From assembly GCA_020861055.1 (NCBI GenBank), contig JAJBTD010000030.1, positions 1 to 5,400 on the forward strand: a stretch of 5,400 bases of DNA. The letters run 5' to 3'. Positions 1 through 5,400 of the stretch are shown piece after piece. Source of the stretch: Clostridiales bacterium (GTDB taxonomy: Bacteria; Bacillota; Clostridia; Oscillospirales; Oscillospiraceae). A model generated the notes under the pieces. It saw only the letters and a list, made by a program, of their open reading frames with translations, was not told the DNA's origin and did not search any database. Made by a program: the position numbers and the translations under genes. Numbering within the stretch: the first letter of the stretch is position 1; each line of letters starts with the position of its first letter.

Positions 1-83
1 GCGGGCGGGGCCTGTGAGCGGGCCCGCCCGGGGGCCGGCGGGGTGTCCTGCTGGGCGGTCCTGCTCTTTCACACGGTCGTGTT
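1..83 (-). other. mutL: Probable continuation of the mutL linker in the -1 frame, running off the window
   Basis: If one base is added to the homopolymer at 84-90 (or the ribosome slips back one base), the minus strand stays open from the run to base 1 with no stop. It adds 28 residues beginning QHDRVKEQDRPAGHPAG, a hydrophilic Pro/Gly/Ala-rich stretch of the kind that joins the MutL ATPase and C-terminal domains. The third frame (one base removed) is also open to base 1 but gives an Arg/Pro-rich peptide with less coding-like codon use, so I prefer the first. The stretch is too short to be decisive, because the conserved C-terminal domain lies outside the window. Confidence 0.6.
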
Positions 84-1139
84 GGGGGGGACGTGGTCCT
101 GGCGCTGGGGTTTGGGGGGCTGCTGGGGCAGCTCCGCCGCCACATGGCCCTGCTCCAGACCCAGGGCGGACTTGGCGGCGTAGTACACCGCCTCAAACAG
201 CGCCCGCTCGTTGGTGAACTTCACCTCCGTCTTGGCAGGGTGGACGTTCACATCTACGGCGTTCAGCTTTGTGGTGAGCTTGAGGACGCAGGCGGGGAAT
301 TTCCCCACCATTTTCGTGTTCTGATAGGCCTCCTCTAAGGCGGCGGTCATAGTGCGGCTTTTCACATACCGTCCGTTGACGAAGAAATACTGGCTCACCC
401 GGCTCCCCCGGCAGCAGGCCGGGCGGGAGAGATAGCCCTCCACCCGGATGTCCTCCCCGTAGCCGGGACAGGGGAGCAGGCCCAGCGCGGCCTCCCGGCC
501 CAGGACGGCGTAGAGGGCGGACTGAAGCCTGCCGTCCCCGGGGGTGAGCATCTCCTCCTTCCCCTCCCGGAGAAAGCGGAGGGAGACCTCCGGGTGGGCC
601 AGGGCCTCGTGCTGTACCACGGTGAACACGGTGGCGCCCTCGGCGGCGTCCCGCTTCATGAATTTCAGTCGGGCGGGGGTGTTGAAAAAGAGGTCCCGGA
701 CGATCATGGTCGTCCCCTCAGGACAGCCCGCCTCCTCCCGGTCGGTGATCTCGCCCCCCTCCAGCCGGAGAGAGGTGCCGAAGTCCGCCCCCTGGGGCCG
801 GGTGAGCAGCTCCATCCGGGAGACGGCGGAGATAGCCGCTAGCGCCTCCCCCCGAAAGCCCAGGGTGCCGATGGCCTCCAGGTCATACTCTGTGCGTATC
901 TTGCTGGTGGCGTGGCGGAGGAAGGCGGTGGGTGCATCCTCCGGTTCCATGCCGCAGCCGTTGTCCGTCACCCGGATGTACCGCATCCCGCCCCCCTGGA
1001 TTTCCACCGTCAGGGCGGAGGCCCCTGCGTCGATGGCGTTTTCCACCAGCTCCTTGACCACGCTGGCGGGGCGTTCCACCACCTCCCCGGCGGCGATCAG
1101 GTCCGCCACATGGGAGGAGAGTTGTTGTATTTTGGGCAT
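69..1139 (-). CDS. mutL: DNA mismatch repair protein MutL, N-terminal part, apparently frameshifted and cut by the window edge
   Basis: MutL is the ATP-driven matchmaker of mismatch repair: it binds mismatch-bound MutS and activates strand incision and removal. The frame as read gives 356 residues. It has the GHKL ATPase motifs: KELVENAIDAG (29-39, general base E30 and Mg-binding N34 by analogy with E. coli E29/N33), DNGCG (59-63) and TLGFRGEA (92-99). The S5-like transducer domain follows, with FFVNGRYVKSR (252-262) and VHPAKTEVKF (299-308, lysine K303 matching the E. coli ATP-contacting lysine). The sequence then becomes a Pro/Gln-rich linker and stops at 69-71, well short of the usual 600-plus residues, so the C-terminal dimerisation/endonuclease domain is missing. 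The stop follows directly on a C7 run (coding strand), which suggests a frameshift rather than a natural end. The ATG at 1139 has AAGGAG six bases upstream and begins at the canonical MutL N-terminus. It is the third gene of a miaB-mutS-mutL operon. Identity is certain; whether the break is real is not. Confidence 0.96.
   Translation of the reverse strand: MPKIQQLSSHVADLIAAGEVVERPASVVKELVENAIDAGASALTVEIQGGGMRYIRVTDNGCGMEPEDAPTAFLRHATSKIRTEYDLEAIGTLGFRGEALAAISAVSRMELLTRPQGADFGTSLRLEGGEITDREEAGCPEGTTMIVRDLFFNTPARLKFMKRDAAEGATVFTVVQHEALAHPEVSLRFLREGKEEMLTPGDGRLQSALYAVLGREAALGLLPCPGYGEDIRVEGYLSRPACCRGSRVSQYFFVNGRYVKSRTMTAALEEAYQNTKMVGKFPACVLKLTTKLNAVDVNVHPAKTEVKFTNERALFEAVYYAAKSALGLEQGHVAAELPQQPPKPQRQDHVPPNTTV
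84..90. repeat. G7 homopolymer (C7 on the coding strand) at the mutL frame break
   Basis: Seven consecutive G on the plus strand. In the mutL frame it reads gtC CCC CCC, and the frame then meets TGA at 71-69. An eighth C would carry the reading frame onward to the window edge. It is the second-longest G/C run in the window. Confidence 0.95.
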
Positions 1140-1145
1140 AGCTTG

Positions 1146-1151
1146 CTCCTT
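1146..1151 (-). promoter_or_regulatory. mutL ribosome binding site
   Basis: AAGGAG on the minus strand, six bases before the ATG at 1139. It fixes the mutL start and lies in the roughly 50-base gap after the restored mutS stop, so mutL has its own initiation signal rather than depending only on coupling. Confidence 0.85.
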
Positions 1152-1189
1152 CTAAACTGAAATGGGGAGAAAATGCGTTCCGCAGGCAG

Positions 1190-1357
1190 TCACAGCTTCC
1201 CCTTCCACTCGTACAGCAGGTTCATGGCCTCAATGGGGGTCAGGGCATCAACCTCCAGCATCCGGAGCTGCTTCAGGATCTCCTGCCCTGCCATGTCGTC
1301 CATGGAGACCTGCTCCTGGTCGGCGGGCTGCCGGGCGGGGGCAGGGACGCCCCCCCC
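1190..1357 (-). other. mutS: Displaced MutS C-terminal segment in the -1 frame
   Basis: From the G8 run (coding strand) the -1 frame reads VPAPARQPADQEQVSMDDMA and continues through EILKQLRMLEVDALTPIEAM to YEWKGKL and TGA at 1192-1190. The pattern of a short linker, then helix, then L-T-P-x-E-A-x-x-x-L-Y-x-W, is the conserved C-terminal helix-turn-helix of MutS used for dimer/tetramer contacts. QVSMDD, about residues 825-830 of the joined protein, resembles the QxSL/M-type beta-clamp binding motif found there in other MutS proteins; that part is inference. From 3783 to 1190 is 2594 bases, one short of a multiple of three, so a single added base in the run (or loss of two) restores the gene. 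Confidence 0.92.
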
Positions 1358-3783
1358 TCCTGCTCCAGCTCCTCCAGAATCTTTCTGGCCCGGCTGATGA
1401 CCCTGGGAGGCACGCCCGCCAGCTTGGCCACCTCGATGCCGTAGCTCTGGTCGGCCCCGCCTGGGACGATCTTCCGCAGGAAAATAATGTCGTCCGCCCG
1501 CTTTTTGGCGGCGATGTTGTAGTTCCGTACGCCGGGGATGGTGTCCTCCAGCACGGTCAGCTCGTGGTAGTGGGTGGCAAACAGGGTCTTGGCCCCCAGC
1601 CGCTTTTTGTCGGCGCAGTATTCCAGCACCGCCCGCGCGATGCTCATGCCGTCGTAGGTGGAGGTCCCCCGCCCGATCTCGTCCAGGATGAGGAGAGAGC
1701 GGCTGGTGGCGTTTTTCAGGATGTCCGCCACCTCGGTCATCTCCACCATAAAGGTGGACTGTCCCCCCGCCAGGTCGTCGGAGGCGCCGATGCGGGTGAA
1801 CACCCGGTCCACCACCCCCAGCCGGGCGGAGCGGGCGGGGACGAAGGAGCCAATCTGGGCCATGAGGCAGATCAGGGCCACCTGGCGCATATAGGTGGAC
1901 TTGCCGGCCATATTGGGGCCGGTGATAATGGCCAGCGTCTCGTTTTTGCCGTCCATTTTCGTGTCGTTGGGGACGAAGAAGGTGTCCTTTAACACCTGCT
2001 CCACCACGGGATGGCGGCCGTCCACAATTTCAATGGCGGAGGAATCGTCCACCACCGGCATGACGTACCGGTTCCGGACCGCCACGTCCGCCAGGGCGGT
2101 GAGCACGTCGATCTGGGCCACCGCCTCTGCCGTCCGCTGAATGGGCTCCGCCAGGGCGGCGCAGCGGTCCTTCAGGTCGGAAAACAGCTGATATTCCAAA
2201 TCGCCGATGCGCTCCCTGGCGTTGAAGATGGTGTTCTCCAGCTCCTTCAGCTCCGGGTTGATGAATCGCTCATTATTGGCAAGGGTCTGCTTGCGGACGT
2301 AGTCCTCCGGCATATGCTCCGACTGGGCGCGAGGCACCTCGATATAATAGCCGAAGACCTTGTTGTACCGGATGCGCAGCTGCCGGATGCCCGTCCGCTC
2401 CCGCTCCCTGGCCTCCAGCTCAGCGATCAGGCTCTTGCTGTCCCGGAGGACCCGGTTGAGGTAGTCGACCTCCTCGTTGTAGCCCTCCCGTATCATGCCG
2501 CCCTCCCGGACCAGCAGGGGCGGGTCGTCCACGATGGCGGACTCCAGGGTCTGCCGCAGTTCCCCCAGGTCGTCCAGCTCTCCCCGGAGCCGCTGTAACA
2601 GGGGGACGTTTTTCTGCTCCAGCAGCTCCCGCACTCTGGGGATGTGGGAGAGGCCCGTCCCCAGGGATTGCAGCTCCCGGCAGTTGGTGTTGCCGAAGAC
2701 GATGCGGCCGATGAGCCGCTCCAGGTCGGTGATCTCCCGGAGGGTGTCCAGCAGCTCCTGCCGGGTCACCAGATCGTCCACCAGGGCGGCCACGGCGTTG
2801 AGCCGTCCGTTGATCTCCACCGGGGAGAGCAGAGGCCGCTCCAGCCACTGGCGGAGCTTGCGCCCGCCCATGGCCGTTTTGGTCCGATCCAGCACCCACA
2901 GCAGGCTCCCCCGCTTCTCCTTGCCCCGGAGGGTCTCGGTCAGCTCCAGGTTGCGCCGGGCGGTGAGATCCAGCTCCATGTACCGCCCCGTCTCATAGTA
3001 GTCCAGGGTGCGGAGATAGCTGAGATTGGCCTTCTGCGTCTCGTGGAGATAGCCCAGCAGCGCCCCCGCCGCCTGGATGGCCCAGGGCCGGTTTTGGGGG
3101 ACGGAGGCCAGCGTCTCGAACTGCTCCTCCGCCTGGGCTCTGGCCTGCTCCGGGAGAAAGCGGTCTCCTCCCGGCTCATAGCAGCAGTTCAGCTTCTCCT
3201 GCAAAAAGGTCAGCAGCTCCTCCTGCTCCATGCACCGGGGGGACAGCACCGCCTCCCTGGGGGCGAACCGCCCCAGCTCGTTGAGGACGTGGGGCAGCAC
3301 GTTCTCCCCGGCGAAGCCGGTGGTGGTCACTGCCCCGGTGGACAGGTCGCAGAAGCACAGCCCCGCCCCGTCCTGCTCCAGGCAGACGGCGGCAAGGTAG
3401 TTGTTCCGCCCCTCCTCCAGCATGGAGGCCTCTACCACGGTGCCGGGGGTGACCACTCTCGTCACGTCCCGTTCCACCAGCCCTTTAGCCAGGGCGGGGT
3501 CCTCCATCTGCTCGCAGATGGCCACCTTGTAGCCCTTGGCGATGAGCCGGGCCAGGTAGGACTCGTAGGAATGGTAGGGGACGCCGCACATGGGGGTCTG
3601 GTCCTCCTGGGGCTTGCCCCGGTCACGGGTGGTCAGGGTCAGATCCAGCTCCTGGGACGCCACCTTTGCGTCCTCGTCGAACATCTCATAAAAATCCCCC
3701 AGCCGGAAGAACAGCAGACAGTCCGGATACTGCTCTTTGATTTGCAGGTATTGCTTCCGCATGGGGGTCAGCTCTGCCGCCAT
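1273..3783 (-). CDS. mutS: DNA mismatch repair protein MutS, with an apparent frameshift near its C-terminus
   Basis: MutS scans DNA as a dimer, binds mispairs and small loops, and on ATP exchange becomes a sliding clamp that recruits MutL. Numbered from the chosen ATG, it has the mismatch-binding motif GDFYEMF (29-35, with the Phe31/Glu33 pair), the lever/clamp core (roughly 260-560), and an intact ATPase: Walker A GPNMAGKST (622-630), STFMVEM (676-682), Walker B LLILDEIGRGTST (697-709) and FATHYHEL (735-742). After EQEGG (807-811) the frame enters an atypical Pro/Arg/Ser tail and stops at residue 836. The expected MutS C-terminus is encoded in the -1 frame just downstream, and joining the two gives 864 residues, a normal length. 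The ATG at 3783 is chosen because AAGGAG lies six bases upstream and homology begins there. The frame is open 39 codons further back, but that part overlaps miaB and looks non-coding. The gene lies 31 bases after miaB, probably in the same transcript. Confidence 0.97.
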   Translation of the reverse strand: MAAELTPMRKQYLQIKEQYPDCLLFFRLGDFYEMFDEDAKVASQELDLTLTTRDRGKPQEDQTPMCGVPYHSYESYLARLIAKGYKVAICEQMEDPALAKGLVERDVTRVVTPGTVVEASMLEEGRNNYLAAVCLEQDGAGLCFCDLSTGAVTTTGFAGENVLPHVLNELGRFAPREAVLSPRCMEQEELLTFLQEKLNCCYEPGGDRFLPEQARAQAEEQFETLASVPQNRPWAIQAAGALLGYLHETQKANLSYLRTLDYYETGRYMELDLTARRNLELTETLRGKEKRGSLLWVLDRTKTAMGGRKLRQWLERPLLSPVEINGRLNAVAALVDDLVTRQELLDTLREITDLERLIGRIVFGNTNCRELQSLGTGLSHIPRVRELLEQKNVPLLQRLRGELDDLGELRQTLESAIVDDPPLLVREGGMIREGYNEEVDYLNRVLRDSKSLIAELEARERERTGIRQLRIRYNKVFGYYIEVPRAQSEHMPEDYVRKQTLANNERFINPELKELENTIFNARERIGDLEYQLFSDLKDRCAALAEPIQRTAEAVAQIDVLTALADVAVRNRYVMPVVDDSSAIEIVDGRHPVVEQVLKDTFFVPNDTKMDGKNETLAIITGPNMAGKSTYMRQVALICLMAQIGSFVPARSARLGVVDRVFTRIGASDDLAGGQSTFMVEMTEVADILKNATSRSLLILDEIGRGTSTYDGMSIARAVLEYCADKKRLGAKTLFATHYHELTVLEDTIPGVRNYNIAAKKRADDIIFLRKIVPGGADQSYGIEVAKLAGVPPRVISRARKILEELEQEGGASLPPPGSPPTRSRSPWTTWQGRRS
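1350..1357. repeat. C8 homopolymer (G8 on the coding strand) at the mutS frame break
   Basis: Eight consecutive C on the plus strand, the longest single-base run in the window. On the coding strand it is read gaG GGG GGG Gcg. Nine G would give Glu-Gly-Gly-Gly-Val and the normal MutS C-terminus; eight G give the aberrant tail. Confidence 0.96.
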
Positions 3784-3789
3784 TGATTT

Positions 3790-3795
3790 CTCCTT
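3790..3795 (-). promoter_or_regulatory. mutS ribosome binding site
   Basis: AAGGAG on the minus strand, six bases before the ATG at 3783. This settles the mutS start against a longer open frame that would begin inside miaB at 3900 and lacks any MutS-like sequence in its extra 39 codons. Confidence 0.85.
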
Positions 3796-3814
3796 GTCTA
3801 AGTGATATACGGAT

Positions 3815-5233
3815 TCAGTCCAAAACCAGCTCCCCGAACAGCGCCCAGGTGGTGGAGCCGGTGATCTTCGCCTGCTGCCAGGTGCCGATGAGGGCGGCAT
3901 CGCCGTTTAAGTGTACCAGCCGTCCCCCGTCGGTGCGGGCGGTGAGGGTGTGCCTGCCGTCGTCGTTCTCCCCGTCCACCAGCACCCGCAGGGTTTTGCC
4001 CACATAGGCGGCGTGCTTTTCCGCGGAGATGCGGTTTTGCAGGTCCACCAGCCGCTGGAAGTTCCGGTTCTTCTCCTCCCGGCTCATGGGGTCGGGGAGC
4101 TTCGCCGCCGGGGTGCCCTCTCGCGGAGAGTAGATGAAGGTGAACAGGGCGTCGTACCGCACCTGCTCCAGCAGGGAGAGGGTCTCCTCAAATTCCTCCG
4201 TCGTCTCTCCGGGGAAGCCCACGATAATGTCCGAGGTGAGGACGATGTCGGGGATCAGCGCCCGAAGACGGCGGATTTCGTCCAGATAGGCCGCCCGGTC
4301 ATAGTGACGGTTCATGGCCTTCAGCACCCGGTCGCTTCCCGCCTGGACGGGGAGGTGGAGGTGAGGGGCCACCTTCTCACACCGGGCCATGGTCTCAAAC
4401 AGCTTTTGGGAGGCGTCCTTGGGGTGACTGGTCATAAAGCGGATGAGAAAATCTCCCGGAATGGCGTTGACCTGCTCCAGCAGGTCGGCAAAGTCCATGT
4501 CCAGCCCCAGATCCTTGCCGTAGGAGTTGACATTCTGGCCCAGGAGGGTGATGTCCTTGTACCCCTCCGTCGCCAGCTGGCGCACCTCGTCCAGAATCAG
4601 CTCCGGCGCGCGGCTCCGCTCCCGGCCCCGGACGTAGGGGACGATGCAGTAGGTGCAGAAGTTGTTGCAGCCGTACATGATGGATACCCACGCCTTGAGC
4701 TTGCCCTTGTGCACCACGGGGAGGCCCTCAGCGATGACCCCCGGAGAGTCCGGAGTCTCAAAGACACGCTTCTTCTGGTCCATCACCTGGCACAGCAGCT
4801 CGGAGAATTTCCACAGCACATGGGGGCCAAAGACCAGGTCCACATGCCGGAAGGACTTTTTGATCTTCTCCGCCATGTGGGGTTCCTGCATGGCACAGCC
4901 GCAGAGACAGATGATCTGACTGGGCTTGTTCCGCTTCGTGTGGGTCAGGTGGCCCACGTTGCCCAGCACCCGCATCTCCGCGTGTTCCCGGACGGCGCAG
5001 GTGTTGATAACGATGACGTCCGCCTCCTGCTCGTCCTCGGTAAAGCCGTAGCCCATCTCGCTGAGCATCCCCCGGATCTGCTCCGAGTCCGCCTCGTTCT
5101 GCTGGCAGCCATAGGTGTCCACCAGGGCCAGGGGCTGAACGGGCAGGCGGGCGTTGTGCTCCATGACCTGCCGCCGAATCTCACGCTGACGCTCCAGCGC
5201 CTCCGCCGAAATCAGCACGTCCTCACGTCTCAA
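3815..5233 (-). CDS. miaB: tRNA-2-methylthio-N6-dimethylallyladenosine synthase MiaB
   Basis: This is a radical SAM methylthiotransferase that adds a methylthio group to i6A37 of tRNAs reading UNN codons, giving ms2i6A37 and steadier codon pairing. The 472-residue protein has the three family parts in order. The N-terminal UPF0004 domain (about 35-150) has cysteines C43 (TYGCQQNEADS), C79 (INTCAVREHAE) and C113 (CGCAMQ) to hold the auxiliary 4Fe-4S cluster. The radical SAM domain has CNNFCTYC (C189, C193, C196), followed by IVPYVRGRERSR, LLGQNVNSYG (231-239 region), HLPVQAGSD and TSDIIVGFPGET. A C-terminal TRAM RNA-binding domain follows (about 411-472). The TYGCQQNE and VRGRERSR signatures fit MiaB better than its paralogues MtaB or RimO. 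All cluster cysteines are present and the frame is unbroken. The start is TTG, supported by a strong AGGAGG site; Met24 is the nearest ATG start inside the protein. It is first in the miaB-mutS-mutL operon, and its partner miaA is not in the window. Confidence 0.97.
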   Translation of the reverse strand: MRREDVLISAEALERQREIRRQVMEHNARLPVQPLALVDTYGCQQNEADSEQIRGMLSEMGYGFTEDEQEADVIVINTCAVREHAEMRVLGNVGHLTHTKRNKPSQIICLCGCAMQEPHMAEKIKKSFRHVDLVFGPHVLWKFSELLCQVMDQKKRVFETPDSPGVIAEGLPVVHKGKLKAWVSIMYGCNNFCTYCIVPYVRGRERSRAPELILDEVRQLATEGYKDITLLGQNVNSYGKDLGLDMDFADLLEQVNAIPGDFLIRFMTSHPKDASQKLFETMARCEKVAPHLHLPVQAGSDRVLKAMNRHYDRAAYLDEIRRLRALIPDIVLTSDIIVGFPGETTEEFEETLSLLEQVRYDALFTFIYSPREGTPAAKLPDPMSREEKNRNFQRLVDLQNRISAEKHAAYVGKTLRVLVDGENDDGRHTLTARTDGGRLVHLNGDAALIGTWQQAKITGSTTWALFGELVLD

Positions 5234-5240
5234 TGTGGTT

Positions 5241-5246
5241 CCTCCT
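5241..5246 (-). promoter_or_regulatory. miaB ribosome binding site, supporting a TTG start
   Basis: A perfect AGGAGG on the minus strand, seven bases before the TTG at 5233. An ATG at 5249 lies just upstream of it but is out of frame with miaB, and the next in-frame ATG is 23 codons into the protein with no comparable site noted. The TTG is therefore the best start. Confidence 0.8.
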
Positions 5247-5249
5247 CAT

Positions 5250-5267
5250 GCGGCGCACAAATGCCGC
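5250..5267 (-). other. Small inverted repeat in the miaB leader
   Basis: GCGGC and GCCGC arms of five bases flank an eight-base loop, ending three bases before the AGGAGG site. A transcript from the promoter upstream would carry it as a short hairpin in a leader of about 50 bases. The stem is too short, and lacks a T-run, to be called a terminator or a known riboswitch; a mild effect on translation is only a possibility. Confidence 0.35.
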
Positions 5268-5287
5268 CAATTCTCCAGAATAAAAGG

Positions 5288-5316
5288 ATTATAGCACATT
5301 TCCCGTCGAGATACAA
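5288..5316 (-). promoter_or_regulatory. Predicted housekeeping promoter of the miaB-mutS-mutL operon
   Basis: On the minus strand a perfect -10 hexamer TATAAT (5293-5288) is preceded by TGC, making an extended -10 (TGCTATAAT). A weak -35 TTGTAT (5316-5311) lies 17 bases upstream, the ideal spacing. Transcription would start near 5281, about 48 bases before the miaB start. The stretch is markedly A+T-richer than the genes. No other promoter of this quality was seen in the short gaps before mutS or mutL, so this probably drives all three genes. Confidence 0.75.
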
Positions 5317-5400
5317 GGGAGAGATAGGAGGAGCCGCCGAAATCGGTGTAGGTGTTACAATGATGCTTAACAGATAAGAGAAAAAAAGAGTAGCGAATAG
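5317..5400. other. Upstream intergenic stretch with no recognised gene
   Basis: This A+T-richer stretch beyond the promoter contains a seven-base A run on the plus strand (5381-5387) and no convincing coding frame, RNA gene or terminator stem. A plus-strand AGGAGG at about 5326 is followed only by very short frames. It could be the edge of the neighbouring gene's flank, but nothing in it can be assigned. Confidence 0.4.

Noticed and set aside
1140..1189. Possible terminator between mutS and mutL (TGCG-GAA-CGCA small stem)
   Set aside because: The stem is only four base pairs with no following T-run, and the gap carries the mutL ribosome binding site, so read-through is expected.
1162..1992. 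Plus-strand open frame of 276 codons opposite the mutS ATPase region
   Set aside because: Overlaps the Walker motifs of MutS on the opposite strand and shows no motif of its own.
2644..3786. Plus-strand open frame of 380 codons opposite mutS
   Set aside because: Low-complexity Gln/Leu/Gly/His composition, and it lies wholly within conserved MutS coding sequence on the other strand; a shadow.
3784..3900. 39-codon N-terminal extension of mutS
   Set aside because: Overlaps the end of miaB, has no MutS similarity, and the ATG at 3783 has a well-placed AAGGAG and the canonical N-terminus.
3911..5377. Plus-strand open frame of 488 codons opposite miaB
   Set aside because: It is antisense to a complete, well-conserved MiaB, rich in His/Gln/Val/Gly/Leu without any domain pattern, as expected from the complement of G+C-rich coding sequence.
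5381..5387. A7 run as the T-tract of a minus-strand terminator for an upstream gene
   Set aside because: A hairpin would have to lie beyond base 5390 and mostly outside the window; no stem can be seen.
1..5400. CRISPR array, insertion sequence, tRNA or rRNA gene, defence system
   Set aside because: No regularly spaced repeats, transposase-like frame, cloverleaf or rRNA-like sequence seen on either strand; nearly the whole window is accounted for by miaB, mutS and mutL.

Overview
The window is a G+C-rich stretch of bacterial chromosome with one tightly packed set of three genes, all on the minus strand: miaB, then mutS, then mutL, which runs off the left edge. The order miaB-mutS-mutL, the protein flavour, strong AGGAGG-type ribosome binding sites and a TTG start point to a high-G+C member of the Clostridia. 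A gut Oscillospiraceae-type organism (Flavonifractor/Lawsonibacter-like) is my guess. The family-level placement is inference from general knowledge, not from a search.

Layout, read in the direction of transcription (right to left). Bases 5400-5250 hold no gene but carry a good sigma-A-type promoter (extended -10) and a small hairpin in the leader. miaB (5233-3815) encodes the tRNA methylthiotransferase that turns i6A37 into ms2i6A37. After 31 bp comes mutS (start 3783), the mismatch-recognition ATPase. After about 50 bp comes mutL (start 1139), the GHKL ATPase that couples MutS to downstream repair. Each gene has its own AGGAG-type site, and I see no terminator or second promoter between them, so they probably form one operon. 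Only miaB is clearly intact.

The notable point is that both mismatch-repair genes are broken in this sequence at a G/C homopolymer. mutS loses frame at an 8-base run (1350-1357), and the missing C-terminal helices and a possible clamp-binding motif can be read in another frame down to 1190. mutL loses frame at a 7-base run (84-90), with an open continuation to base 1. These are the two longest G/C runs I find; shorter runs of six inside the genes are intact. In both cases one added base restores the frame. The simplest reading is homopolymer undercalling in the assembly. Real alternatives are a mutator strain, phase variation, or -1 ribosomal slippage. I found no undescribed system, mobile element, RNA gene or CRISPR array here; large plus-strand open frames are antisense shadows.
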